NCBI GenBank assembly: GCA_035353815.1
Contig: DAOQAG010000019.1
Coordinates: forward strand, 1-64,000
DNA: 64,000 nucleotides
From: JAKPUX01 sp035353815
Lineage (GTDB): Bacteria; Zhuqueibacterota; Zhuqueibacteria; Residuimicrobiales; Residuimicrobiaceae
Reading direction: 5' to 3'
The position numbers and the translations under genes were made by a program. Below the pieces are notes generated by a model. The model had not been told where the DNA came from. It saw only the letters and a program-made list of their open reading frames with translations, and did no database searches. Below are positions 1-8,406 of this stretch, piece by piece (position 1 is the first letter of the stretch; each line of letters starts with the position of its first letter).

Positions 1-86
1 TCTGGATTCAAGCCAGAGCAAGCAGTCCGGCTGAGGCAGGTGGGGCCGAGCGGGCGGGAAAGGCCGCCCCCTCCGCGCGAGGCTAT

Positions 87-123
87 AAAAAAAAAGCCCA
101 CCCGCGGCGCAGCGCGGATGGGC
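87..123 (-). terminator. Rho-independent terminator of the mutM-mla operon
   Basis: Read on the minus strand, a GC-rich stem of about 10 bp with one mismatch (bases 114-123 pairing with 96-105) is followed by a run of nine T (the A tract at 87-95). It lies 23 bases past the mlaD stop. The first 86 bases of the window show no gene. Confidence 0.8.
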
Positions 124-146
124 ACGGCCGTAGCGGACGGCGTGTT

Positions 147-1013
147 CTAGAAGACCGAAACCTTGAGGTATTTGCCGGGATTCTTTTTCAAATCCTCGAT
201 GAGCAGCTTGAGTTCGGTCACCGTCGCATTGAGATTTTTCACATATTCCGGATTATTCAGCAGCTCGCCCGCCGAACCCTCGCCCTTGTTAAGGCGGGTG
301 GCTACACCGGCCATCTGCTCGGAGAGAAGCGAGAGTTTGGCAGCGGTCTCCTCGATCTGTTTGATGCTGCTGCGGCTCTCCCTGGCCAGTTCCGTCGCCT
401 CCGAACCCGCCTGGCGCAGGCTTTTGGCGGCTTCCCCGACCTCCGTGATCTGGCGGTTGACCAGATGCATATCGAGGGCATCGACCTTTTTGTCGACCTT
501 GGTGAGGACCTCGCTCAGGGTCTGGAGTGAGGTGGAGGCGTCCTTGATGCGCTGGTCCAGTTCGCCATCCCTCATTTTATTGCGCAAGTCCATCAGCATG
601 GTCTTGGCGACGATCATGATGTCCTTGTTCTGCCCCTCCAGTTGTCCCTCGGCCGGCAGCATCTGGGTTGATTTTCCGGGTTCGATGGTGATCGCCTTTT
701 CACCGATCAGATTGAGGGTGTTGATCTCGATCCGGGAGTCGATCGGAATGCGAAAGCGGTCCTTGATATCGACGCGGACGACCACGCCGTCCGGCTCGAA
801 GCGCACGCCCTTGGTCCAGCCGATGCGGTAACCGCGCAGGAAAACCTGCGAGCGGTCGCGCAAGCCGACCACATCCGAGAATTTGAAAAAGACCCGGTAT
901 TCGCTCGAGGAAATGATGCGTTGCCCGGAGAGCCAGAGAACGGCCCACAACAGGATGACAGCGCTGAAAAAGATAATCACGCCGGAAATATAGCTCATTT
1001 TTTTATAGGTCAT
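147..1013 (-). CDS. mlaD: MlaD-family (MCE domain) lipid-transport substrate-binding protein
   Basis: A 288-residue protein with one N-terminal membrane segment (about residues 5-27, after MTYKKMSYISG), an MCE domain (about 35-115, containing FLRGYRIGWTKGVRF and the LIGEKAITIEPG segment) and a long C-terminal coiled-coil region. Family knowledge: MCE proteins bind phospholipids in the periplasm and work with MlaE and MlaF. I place the start at the ATG at 1011-1013, because GGAG lies just upstream; an in-frame extension to 1097 would run deep into mlaF. The start overlaps the end of mlaF by 11 bases, which suggests translational coupling. Direction of lipid flow cannot be read from sequence. 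Confidence 0.88.
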   Translation of the reverse strand: MTYKKMSYISGVIIFFSAVILLWAVLWLSGQRIISSSEYRVFFKFSDVVGLRDRSQVFLRGYRIGWTKGVRFEPDGVVVRVDIKDRFRIPIDSRIEINTLNLIGEKAITIEPGKSTQMLPAEGQLEGQNKDIMIVAKTMLMDLRNKMRDGELDQRIKDASTSLQTLSEVLTKVDKKVDALDMHLVNRQITEVGEAAKSLRQAGSEATELARESRSSIKQIEETAAKLSLLSEQMAGVATRLNKGEGSAGELLNNPEYVKNLNATVTELKLLIEDLKKNPGKYLKVSVF

Positions 1014-1734
1014 ATTCTCCTCGCGTCTCGTACAGAAAATCAAGAGTTTCGGCCGAAATTTCATCCTTGGTGCCGATAAAAGAGATATTGCCCTCACGGA
1101 GCAGGGCTACGCGATCGGCCACATCGCGCATCAGTTTGATATCATGGGTGACAATGATGGAGGTTGCCGCTATCTCGTTCTTGAGCATGAGGATGAGCTC
1201 GCTCACCTTCTCGGCATTGTTCTGATCGAGTCCGGTGGTCGGTTCATCATAAAAAATGTATTTGGGGCGTTTGATCATCGCGCGGGCGATGGCGACGCGC
1301 TTGCGCATGCCGCCGCTCAGCTCCTCGGGGTACTTGTCGAGAACATCCTCGCCCAGTCCGACAAAAGTGATTGCCCGGCTGACCTCGCTGTACATCTCAT
1401 AGGGCGTCAGCCGCTTGTGCATGCGCAAAAACAGGCTGAGGTTCTCGCGCACATCGAGAAAATCAAAGAGGGCGCTGTTCTGAAAGACGAAAGCGATGCT
1501 GTTTTGATATGTCTGCCATTCTTTCCGGCTCATCTTGAGGATGTCATCCCCGTCGTAGGAGATCGAGCCCCGGTCCGGTTCGATGAGGCGCACCAGGGTT
1601 TTGATGAAAACCGTCTTGCCCTGTCCGCTCGGACCCAAGATGACCAGGTTGATATTATCGGGAATATCCAGATCGATGCCGGTCAGCACCTCTTTTTCTT
1701 CAAAGCTCTTGTGGACGCCGCGTACGGTGATCAT
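1003..1734 (-). CDS. mlaF: MlaF-type ABC transporter ATPase
   Basis: A 243-residue ATPase with Walker A GPSGQGKT (about residues 35-42), the signature LSGGMRKRVAIARA, Walker B YIFYDEPTTGLD and the switch histidine in IIVTHD. The GMRKR form of the signature is typical of the Mla/Ttg2A group. It should power lipid movement between the membranes together with the MlaE permease (gene upstream) and the MCE protein (gene downstream). It starts with ATG and overlaps the mlaE stop by 4 bases (1731-1734), so the operon is tightly coupled. Confidence 0.93.
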   Translation of the reverse strand: MITVRGVHKSFEEKEVLTGIDLDIPDNINLVILGPSGQGKTVFIKTLVRLIEPDRGSISYDGDDILKMSRKEWQTYQNSIAFVFQNSALFDFLDVRENLSLFLRMHKRLTPYEMYSEVSRAITFVGLGEDVLDKYPEELSGGMRKRVAIARAMIKRPKYIFYDEPTTGLDQNNAEKVSELILMLKNEIAATSIIVTHDIKLMRDVADRVALLREGNISFIGTKDEISAETLDFLYETRGEYDL

Positions 1735-2537
1735 AGTAAGAGTTTTCCGAGATAATAATCAAAAATAACAATGAAAACCGCCGAGACTACCACGGCATTG
1801 GTTGAGGCGGTACCGACGCCCTTGGCGCCGCCGCTGGTGCGCAGGCCGAAGAAACTGCCCACCAGGGCGATAAGGACGCCGTAGACCGCCGGCTTGATCA
1901 GGTTGCCGAAATAAAGCTCGAAGGATTTGTAGTCCATCTGCATGCCGCTGGCGAACTCTTGCGCCGAGATCCAGTCGGTAGCCACCGCCGAGACGAAGAA
2001 GGAGCTGAAGATCGCCAGGGCATTGGCAAAAATAGTGATCACCGGCAGCATCAACAGGCCGGCAACGATGCGCGGCACGACGAGAAAGCCGACGGGATCG
2101 AGGGACATGGTCTCCAGGGCTTCGATCTGTTCGGAGATCCGCATGCTGCCGATCTCGGCGGCGAGGGAGGCCCCGAGCTTGCCCGCCAGCACGAGAGAGA
2201 GGATAATGGGGCAGAGCTCGAGGATGGTCGTCTTGAAGATGACGTTGACCAGAACAGCCCGGGTGAGCAGCTCGGAGGACTGGTAGGTGCTTTGCACCGT
2301 GGCGCCCAGACCGATGAAAACCGCGATCACCGCCGCGATCGGCAGGGTCTTGACGCTGAAGGCGTAGATCTGCTCGAGAAACTGGCGGCGGTAGAACCAC
2401 AACGAGGGCAGCGCCCTGATGCTCTGGATGAAGAGCACCGCGATGTCGTAGACCGTCGTGAAGAACGAGATCGTCCGCTCACCCAGTTGCACAAAGAACT
2501 TTTCAGAGAATAGTTTTGCCATGGAGTACCGAACCAT
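1731..2537 (-). CDS. mlaE: MlaE-family ABC transporter permease
   Basis: A 268-residue membrane protein of the MlaE/YrbE family with about five hydrophobic segments and the family region ELCPIILSLVLAGKLGASLAAEIGSM cut across the middle (key residues ELxP, GxxGAxxAAExG). It forms the membrane channel of the Mla complex. I chose the ATG at 2535-2537 because it overlaps the TAA of mutM as TAATG; a TTG at 2547-2549 and another ATG at 2520-2522 (MAKLFSEKF) are also possible, and none has a strong ribosome binding site. Confidence 0.88.
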   Translation of the reverse strand: MVRYSMAKLFSEKFFVQLGERTISFFTTVYDIAVLFIQSIRALPSLWFYRRQFLEQIYAFSVKTLPIAAVIAVFIGLGATVQSTYQSSELLTRAVLVNVIFKTTILELCPIILSLVLAGKLGASLAAEIGSMRISEQIEALETMSLDPVGFLVVPRIVAGLLMLPVITIFANALAIFSSFFVSAVATDWISAQEFASGMQMDYKSFELYFGNLIKPAVYGVLIALVGSFFGLRTSGGAKGVGTASTNAVVVSAVFIVIFDYYLGKLLL

Positions 2538-3361
2538 TAGGTTTGACAAGTTTCACAAAAAAAGCTGCTGCGTCCGCCCTGGACCAGCCGGATGATCTCC
2601 CGGCCGCAGCGCGGGCATGGTTCCTGGTTCCGGCCGTAGACCGCGAGATCGAGCTGAAAGAATCCCGGTTCGCCTGCGGCATTGCGGAAATCGGAGAGTG
2701 TGGTGCCGCCGCGCTCCACCGCCTTTTGCAGGACCGCGATGATGGCGGCCTGCAGCACCGCCGCCTCCTGCGCGCTCAGGCTGTTGCCACGCCGCAGGGG
2801 ATGGATGCCGGCCATGAAGAGCGCCTCATTGGCGTAGATATTGCCCACACCAACCACCACCCGCTGATCCATGATCACCGTCTTGACCGCACGCTGCGTC
2901 GACTGCAACCGTTCCTGGAGGAATTCCGGCGTGAAGGAGGGCGAAAGGGGTTCCAGTCCCAGGTCCCGCAGCAGGGTCAGATCCGGCATCTCCCCCGGCG
3001 CAACCAGGTCGAGACTGCCAAAACGCCGCGGATCACGAAAATGGAGTTCTCCGCCGTCGGAAAAATGGAAAATAACATGGGTATGAGGCTCAGGTGGCTG
3101 CGGCAGACGGTTGTAGATCAGTCGTCCGCTCATGCCGAGATGAATGATGAAGGCCCCGCCGCCGTCGAAATGCCAAAGCAAATACTTGGCCCGCCGTTCC
3201 AGCCTGATAACAGACTGTCCGGCCAGGGCACGCAACGCCGCGGCAGAGGGCAGCGGACGACGCAGCCGGGGTGCGCGCACCTCCACATCAGTCAGCTGTT
3301 TGCCAACAATGTACGGCGCCAGACTCCGACATATCGTCTCTACTTCGGGAAGCTCCGGCAT
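2537..3361 (-). CDS. mutM: Formamidopyrimidine-DNA glycosylase (Fpg/MutM)
   Basis: A 274-residue bifunctional DNA glycosylase/AP lyase that removes oxidised purines such as 8-oxoguanine. The mature N-terminus PELPEVET carries the catalytic Pro2 and Glu3; the helix-two-turn-helix segment includes VGVGNIYANEALF, and the C-terminal zinc finger has the pattern CPRCG..C..C (last four cysteines present). The start at 3359-3361 is fixed by Pro2 and is preceded by GGAGGAG. Length is normal for the family. It is the first gene of an operon with mlaE, mlaF and mlaD, an unusual partnership that probably reflects shared transcription only. Confidence 0.96.
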   Translation of the reverse strand: MPELPEVETICRSLAPYIVGKQLTDVEVRAPRLRRPLPSAAALRALAGQSVIRLERRAKYLLWHFDGGGAFIIHLGMSGRLIYNRLPQPPEPHTHVIFHFSDGGELHFRDPRRFGSLDLVAPGEMPDLTLLRDLGLEPLSPSFTPEFLQERLQSTQRAVKTVIMDQRVVVGVGNIYANEALFMAGIHPLRRGNSLSAQEAAVLQAAIIAVLQKAVERGGTTLSDFRNAAGEPGFFQLDLAVYGRNQEPCPRCGREIIRLVQGGRSSFFCETCQT

Positions 3362-3501
3362 CTCCTCCGCTCCATGCGCCGCCCCCCAGGCTGATGATTT
3401 ACCCCAATAACCTGAATAATACAAAATATTTCTGATAAAACCAATTATTTCTTTTGCCGCCCCATTCCCTCTCCCTCCCGGAACGCTCTCCCACCGCGCT
3501 G

Positions 3502-4626
3502 CTAGCGCATCCGGCTCTGAAAACGTAGAACCGCGAAGGAAAAGATCACGGTCCCGAAGACCAGCAGCGCTAATCCCTGGGTATAGAGATGATGCATGCC
3601 TGCGCCCTTGATCAGCAGCTCGCGCACCACGATCACAAAATAGCGCATCGGATTGAGCAGGCTGACGTACTGCATCGTCCGCGGCATGTTCTCGATCGGG
3701 AAGAGAAAACCGGACATCAGCATGAAAAACATCAGGAAAAATAGAGTCAGGAACATCGCCTGCTGCTGCGTGCCCGAAGAAGCGGAGATCAGCAGGCCGA
3801 GCCCCAGCGTCGTGAACAGATAGACCAGGGCGAAAATGACCAGCAGCCCGAGATTGCCGGCGATCGGGATGTCGTAGATGATTTTGGCAACCGTCAGCCC
3901 GAAGGCCAGCTCGATCAAGCCGAGCACCGCAAAGGGCACCAGCTTGCCGATGAGCAGCTCGTGCTTTTTGATGGGCGCCACCAGCAGCTGCTCCATCGTG
4001 CCGATCTCGCGCTCGCGCACCAGCCCCATCGCACTCACCAGAGTCGTGACCATGGTGAGCAGAAAAACCACGATCCCCGGCACCATATAGTCAGAATTTT
4101 TGAGCTCCTCGTTATACCAGATCCGGAAATTGGCGGCGACAAAATGGACCGCATCCGCCGCCTCGCTCCCCTGCAGCCGCGTCTGGATCGCGTCGGTCAA
4201 GGCAGTCTGGAGGATGCCGTTGATGTAGCCCAGAGCGATGGTCGAGGTGTTGGAGTCCTGGCCATCGACCAGCACCTGCAGCGCCGTACGCTCCCCCCGC
4301 TGCAGCCGGGCGTTAAAATCCTCGGGAATGACCACGGCTACCGCAGCCCGGCCGTTGTCGAGATACTCCTGCATATGGCTCGGCCGTTGGTCGTAGGCGG
4401 AGATGATGAAATACCCCGAGTTGCGGATGCGCTCGACCAGGAGGCGGCTGGCGGAGGAATCATCAAGATCGCAAATAACCGTCTGGATATTGTGCACCTC
4501 GCTGGAGATGACAAAGCCAAGCAGCAGCAGCTGTACCACCGGCACGACAAAGAGAATGGCCAGCATGCTGCGGTCACGGCGGATCTGGATGAACTCCTTT
4601 TTGATGATGTGCATGATCCTGATCAC
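3502..4626 (-). CDS. ABC-2 type permease (YbhR-like)
   Basis: A 374-residue ABC-2 membrane subunit: an N-terminal membrane segment (about 20-42) after the IKKEFIQIRRDRSM motif, a large periplasmic domain, then five C-terminal membrane segments beginning near residue 175 (YMVPGIVVFLL). The segment LVREREIGTMEQLLVAPI is the conserved ABC-2 cytoplasmic coupling region. It pairs with the similar permease gene directly upstream (3 bases between them) and with the two ATPases of the operon. By analogy to YbhR/YhhJ it should be half of a drug or small-molecule exporter; the substrate is unknown. Confidence 0.9.
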   Translation of the reverse strand: MIRIMHIIKKEFIQIRRDRSMLAILFVVPVVQLLLLGFVISSEVHNIQTVICDLDDSSASRLLVERIRNSGYFIISAYDQRPSHMQEYLDNGRAAVAVVIPEDFNARLQRGERTALQVLVDGQDSNTSTIALGYINGILQTALTDAIQTRLQGSEAADAVHFVAANFRIWYNEELKNSDYMVPGIVVFLLTMVTTLVSAMGLVREREIGTMEQLLVAPIKKHELLIGKLVPFAVLGLIELAFGLTVAKIIYDIPIAGNLGLLVIFALVYLFTTLGLGLLISASSGTQQQAMFLTLFFLMFFMLMSGFLFPIENMPRTMQYVSLLNPMRYFVIVVRELLIKGAGMHHLYTQGLALLVFGTVIFSFAVLRFQSRMR

Positions 4627-4629
4627 CGG

Positions 4630-5739
4630 TTAACCCTCCAGATTGATCTTGAAGCGTTTGACGCTGATCAGGATCAGCAGGGTGCCGAAGAGCACCAGAA
4701 AGAGCGCGGGCTGCCAGAGCTGAGCGCCATCCATTCCCTTGAGCATGATGCCGCGGATGATCACGAGGAAATATTTGGCCGGTACGATCGCGCTGAGGAG
4801 CTGCAGCACGCGCGGAATCGAGGCGAGCGGAAAAACAAAGCCCGAGAGCAGAATCGAGGGCAGAAAGGTGGAGACCATCGCGAACATCAGGGCCAGCTGC
4901 TGATTGGGAACGCGCGCCGAGATAAAGATCCCGAAGCTGAGGCAGGTGTAGATGAAGATCAGGGCATAAAAGAGCAGCCACAAGGGCGCACCGCGAAAAG
5001 GAACGCTGAACCAGATCCAGGCAAATACAATGACCAGCAGTCCGTCGACAAAGGCAAGGAGGATGTAGGGCAGGGTCTTGCCGGCGATGATCTCCAGGGC
5101 GCGCACCGGCGAGACCAGGATCTGCTCCATGGTCCCGGTCTCGCGCTCCCGCGCCACGGTCACCGAGGTGAGCAGGGCGCAGATCAGCATCATGATCACC
5201 ACCACCAGCCCCGGCACGATAAAGTTGACGCTCTTGAGATCGGGATTATACCAGACCCGCGGCTGCAGATCGATGGGCAGCTGCAGCAGCAGGGCATTGG
5301 CCTGGAGCGAGCGGCTGGTAAAATAGGCGCGGATATAATTCAGCGCTACCGTGGCGGTATTGGCATTGGAGCCGTCGAGAATCACCTGGACCTCGGTGGA
5401 GGAGCGGCTGCCCAGGCCGGCGCCAAAACCGCGCGGAATGATCAGCACCGCGATCATCCGGCGATGGAGAAAAGCCTCGCCGATCTCCTCACGGCGCTCC
5501 AGAGTCCCGCTGACGCGAAAATAATTCGAGCTGACCATCCCCTCGACCAGCTCGCGCGCCGCCGGGGTCTTGTCCTCGTCGATCACCCCGAGCTTGATGT
5601 CGCGGATATCAAAGGTGACCGCATGCCCGTAGAGCAGCACCATGAGAATGGGCAGGAGAAAGACGATCACCAGGCTGCGCGGATCGCGGCGAATGTGGAG
5701 AAGCTCCTTGCGGAGGATGGCCAGGATGCGTGCGCTCAT
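4630..5739 (-). CDS. ABC-2 type permease (YbhS-like)
   Basis: A 369-residue ABC-2 permease with the same architecture as its neighbour: LRKELLHIRRDPRSL at the N-terminus, one membrane segment, a periplasmic domain, and a C-terminal set of membrane segments starting near NFIVPGLVVVIMM. The coupling motif VARERETGTMEQILVSPV is present. Its start codon overlaps the stop of the upstream ATPase gene as ATGA (5736-5739). Likely forms a heterodimer with the following permease. Substrate cannot be inferred. Confidence 0.9.
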   Translation of the reverse strand: MSARILAILRKELLHIRRDPRSLVIVFLLPILMVLLYGHAVTFDIRDIKLGVIDEDKTPAARELVEGMVSSNYFRVSGTLERREEIGEAFLHRRMIAVLIIPRGFGAGLGSRSSTEVQVILDGSNANTATVALNYIRAYFTSRSLQANALLLQLPIDLQPRVWYNPDLKSVNFIVPGLVVVIMMLICALLTSVTVARERETGTMEQILVSPVRALEIIAGKTLPYILLAFVDGLLVIVFAWIWFSVPFRGAPLWLLFYALIFIYTCLSFGIFISARVPNQQLALMFAMVSTFLPSILLSGFVFPLASIPRVLQLLSAIVPAKYFLVIIRGIMLKGMDGAQLWQPALFLVLFGTLLILISVKRFKINLEG

Positions 5740-6503
5740 GCCCCTGCCTCCGCGGCCCGGCTTTGGCGCCGCACCAGATCGATAAAGAGCTCTTCGATAT
5801 TCGGCTTGCCATAGCGTTCCTTGAGCTCGCGGGGCGAGCCGAGGGCCACGATGTGGCCGTCGTGCATGATGGAGAGCCGGTTGCAGTACTCGGCCTCATC
5901 CATATAATGAGTGGTGACAAAGATGGTGGTCCCCTTCTCCGCAAGCGCGTAGATCAGCCCCCAGAATTCGCGCCGGGAAATCGGGTCGACACCGCCGGTG
6001 GGCTCGTCGAGAAAGAGAATCCGCGGCGCATGGAGGATGGCACAGGTGAGGGCGAGGCGCTGCTTCCAGCCGGCCGGGATGTCGCGGGTCAGCTTGTCGA
6101 GATGCTGTTTCAGATCGGTGGCGGAGATGGCTTCGGCGATGGTGCGGCTGAGTTCCTCGCGGCGCAGGCCATAGATCCCGCCGTAGAATTCGAGGTTCTG
6201 CGCCACCGTGAGGTCCTCATAAAGGGAGAATTTTTGCGACATGTAGCCGATGTCCGCTTTGATCCGGTCGGATTCGGTATAGATATCATACCCCGCGACG
6301 CGGGCCTTACCGGAGCTCGGCAGCAGCAGGCCGCAGAGCATGCGGATGGTGGTGGTCTTGCCTGCGCCATTGGCGCCGAGAAATCCGAAAATTTCGCCGT
6401 CACGCACTTTGAAGCTGATCCGGTCGACCGCCACAAAGTCGCCAAAATGGCGCGAGATCTCTTCGGCTACGACGGAATAGTGCTCTTCCACAGTGCGGCT
6501 CAC
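5736..6503 (-). CDS. ABC transporter ATPase (second half of a YbhF-like pair)
   Basis: A 255-residue ATPase: Walker A GANGAGKTTTIRML, Walker B ILFLDEPTGGVDP, switch region TTHYMDEAEYC. The signature is degenerate, PAGWKQRLAL instead of LSGG, as in the second nucleotide-binding domain of E. coli YbhF as I remember it. The start is the GTG at 6501-6503, which overlaps the stop of the upstream ATPase as GTGA; a longer reading to 6587 would lie entirely inside that gene. It should form a heterodimeric ATPase with the upstream gene product. Confidence 0.88.
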   Translation of the reverse strand: MSRTVEEHYSVVAEEISRHFGDFVAVDRISFKVRDGEIFGFLGANGAGKTTTIRMLCGLLLPSSGKARVAGYDIYTESDRIKADIGYMSQKFSLYEDLTVAQNLEFYGGIYGLRREELSRTIAEAISATDLKQHLDKLTRDIPAGWKQRLALTCAILHAPRILFLDEPTGGVDPISRREFWGLIYALAEKGTTIFVTTHYMDEAEYCNRLSIMHDGHIVALGSPRELKERYGKPNIEELFIDLVRRQSRAAEAGA

Positions 6504-7417
6504 TTTAATAGTTCGACGAAAACATCCTCGATCCCCGGCGTCACCGGCGCGATCGAATCGGCGCGAATCCCGGCCTGCGCCAGGCACGCCCGCACCGCCT
6601 CCAGGAATGCGGCATCTTCTGCGGAGCCGCTCAGATGAATCCGGTCGCCGAACACCTGCACGCTCGCAAAGGCGCCGCTGGCGCGCAGGGCGTGCGCCGC
6701 CGCGAGATGGTCGGATGTGATGACCTCATAAAGCTTTTGCGAATAGAGGCCGGGGATCGCCGCCGGCGCAGCGACGGTCAGGATCCGTCCCCTGTGAATA
6801 AAGGCCACGCGATCGCAGCGCGCCGCTTCGTCCATATAGGGCGTGGTCACGAGGATAGTCACGCCCTCTCCCTTCAGGCTGGCGAGAATTTCCCAGAACT
6901 CCCGCCGCGAGACCGGATCGACGCCGGTGGTCGGCTCATCCAGCATCAGGATCCTGGGGGTATGGATCAGGGTGCAGGAGAGCGCCAGCTTTTGCTTCAT
7001 CCCGCCCGAGAGTCGGGCGCTGAGCCGGCCGGTGAAGGGCGCCAGCCGGCTGAACTGGAGCAGTTCGGCCATGCGGCGTTCGCGCTCCGCCCGGGGCACC
7101 TGGAACAGGTCAGCGAAGAAGCGCAGGTTCTCCGCCACCGTGAGATCGGGATACAGGGAGAAGCGCTGCGGCATATAGCCGAGGAACTGGCGCACCTGGC
7201 GGGTGGCCCGGTGCGGATCGAGGCCGCCGACCAGGACCTGGCCGGCATCGGCGAAGAGCAGCCCGCAGAGGATGCGCAGGGTGGTGGTCTTGCCAGCCCC
7301 GTCCGGGCCGATGAGACCGAGCATCTCTCCCGGCTGGACAGTCAGGTCGAGATGGTCGAGGGCTGTTACAGTGGCAAAGGACTTGCACAGCCCGGAGATC
7401 TGGATATCGTTGACCAC
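6500..7417 (-). CDS. ABC transporter ATPase (first half of a YbhF-like pair)
   Basis: A 305-residue ATPase with Walker A GPDGAGKTTTLRIL, a canonical signature LSGGMKQKLALS, Walker B ILMLDEPTTGVDP and a C-terminal extension of about 90 residues containing the GIEDVFVELLK ending. It starts with GTG at 7415-7417, 10 bases after the membrane-fusion gene stop, with GAGG upstream. Together with the next gene it corresponds to the two fused halves of YbhF. It energises export through the two ABC-2 permeases downstream. Confidence 0.9.
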   Translation of the reverse strand: MVNDIQISGLCKSFATVTALDHLDLTVQPGEMLGLIGPDGAGKTTTLRILCGLLFADAGQVLVGGLDPHRATRQVRQFLGYMPQRFSLYPDLTVAENLRFFADLFQVPRAERERRMAELLQFSRLAPFTGRLSARLSGGMKQKLALSCTLIHTPRILMLDEPTTGVDPVSRREFWEILASLKGEGVTILVTTPYMDEAARCDRVAFIHRGRILTVAAPAAIPGLYSQKLYEVITSDHLAAAHALRASGAFASVQVFGDRIHLSGSAEDAAFLEAVRACLAQAGIRADSIAPVTPGIEDVFVELLK

Positions 7418-7427
7418 GCGGCCGGCC

Positions 7428-8318
7428 TCAGCGCAAGGTCACGTCGGCCGGCATGCCGATCTTGAGTGTGCCGTCGGGATTGGCCACGGCCACTTTGACC
7501 GCATAGACCAGATCCGAGCGCGCCTCCCGCGTCTGCACATTCTTGGGGGTGAATTCGGCCTTGTCCGCGATCCAGACGATCTGGCCGGGGAAGATCTTGT
7601 CCGGCCAGGCCGAGATGGAAATCTGCGCCGTCCCGTTGAGACGAATGCGCGCAATGTCACTCTCCTTGAGATAGACCCGGATATGCATCCGCGTCAGGTC
7701 CGCCAGCGTAACGACCGGCGCCAGGGGCCGCGCCACCTCGCCCGCTTCCAAATATTTGTCGATGACCACGCCGCTGATCGGGGCGGTCACCCGGGCATCG
7801 CGCAGCTGGCTGGCGATCAAGCCGATTTGGGCCCGGAGCTGCGCCTCTTTGGCGTCGAGAGCGGCCAGGCTGGTGCGGCCGTTCTCGTATTGCGCCTCGG
7901 CCGCCTTGCGCGCCGTTTCGAGATCATCGAACTGCTGCTGCGTGGCGCTGCCATCCGCCAGCAGTGCGGCGATACGCTCGCTCTTCTTGCTGAGATTGTC
8001 GAGATTCTCCCGGGCGGTGCGCGTGAGACGGGAGGCATTGATGCGGTTGAGCCGCAGTTCCTCGAGGGCCGCCAGGGCCTGCTGCTGCTGCAGCACCACC
8101 TTCTCGCTGTCGATGGCGGCGATCAGTTGACCGGCCTGGACCGCCTGCCCCTCGTCGACCAGCAGCGCGCTCACCGTGCCGCCCGATTTGGCGCTGACGA
8201 GCACCTCCGTCGCCTCCAGAGTCCCGGAACCGGTGATGACGCCGCTCTCCTTTTTGCCGCAGCCGGCACAGAGCAGCAGTGCGGCGAATCCCAGCGCCGC
8301 ATACGAATGCATTTTCAT
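7428..8318 (-). CDS. HlyD/EmrA-type membrane fusion lipoprotein (YbhG-like)
   Basis: A 296-residue periplasmic adaptor. The N-terminus has a lipoprotein signal ending in LLLCAGC (Cys about residue 21). A biotinyl-lipoyl-like part (VLVSAKSGGTVSALLVDEGQAVQAGQ region) is split by a coiled-coil hairpin (about 75-165) and followed by the returning lipoyl half (VTAPISGVVIDKYLEAGE) and a beta-barrel domain. It should bridge the ABC exporter and the TolC-family channel encoded on either side. Strictly family-level function. Confidence 0.9.
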   Translation of the reverse strand: MKMHSYAALGFAALLLCAGCGKKESGVITGSGTLEATEVLVSAKSGGTVSALLVDEGQAVQAGQLIAAIDSEKVVLQQQQALAALEELRLNRINASRLTRTARENLDNLSKKSERIAALLADGSATQQQFDDLETARKAAEAQYENGRTSLAALDAKEAQLRAQIGLIASQLRDARVTAPISGVVIDKYLEAGEVARPLAPVVTLADLTRMHIRVYLKESDIARIRLNGTAQISISAWPDKIFPGQIVWIADKAEFTPKNVQTREARSDLVYAVKVAVANPDGTLKIGMPADVTLR

Positions 8319-8406
8319 AGTGACCTCAATTTACCAGAACCGTCAGCCGGACACCGGAAGGCCGTGCCGCACCGGGGTGCCCTGTGGCTTGGACCGAAAC
8401 AGCTGA

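Noticed and set aside
3961..5814. 617-codon plus-strand frame opposite the two ABC-2 permeases
   Set aside because: Charged, Gln/His-rich low-complexity product without domains; both permeases are well supported.
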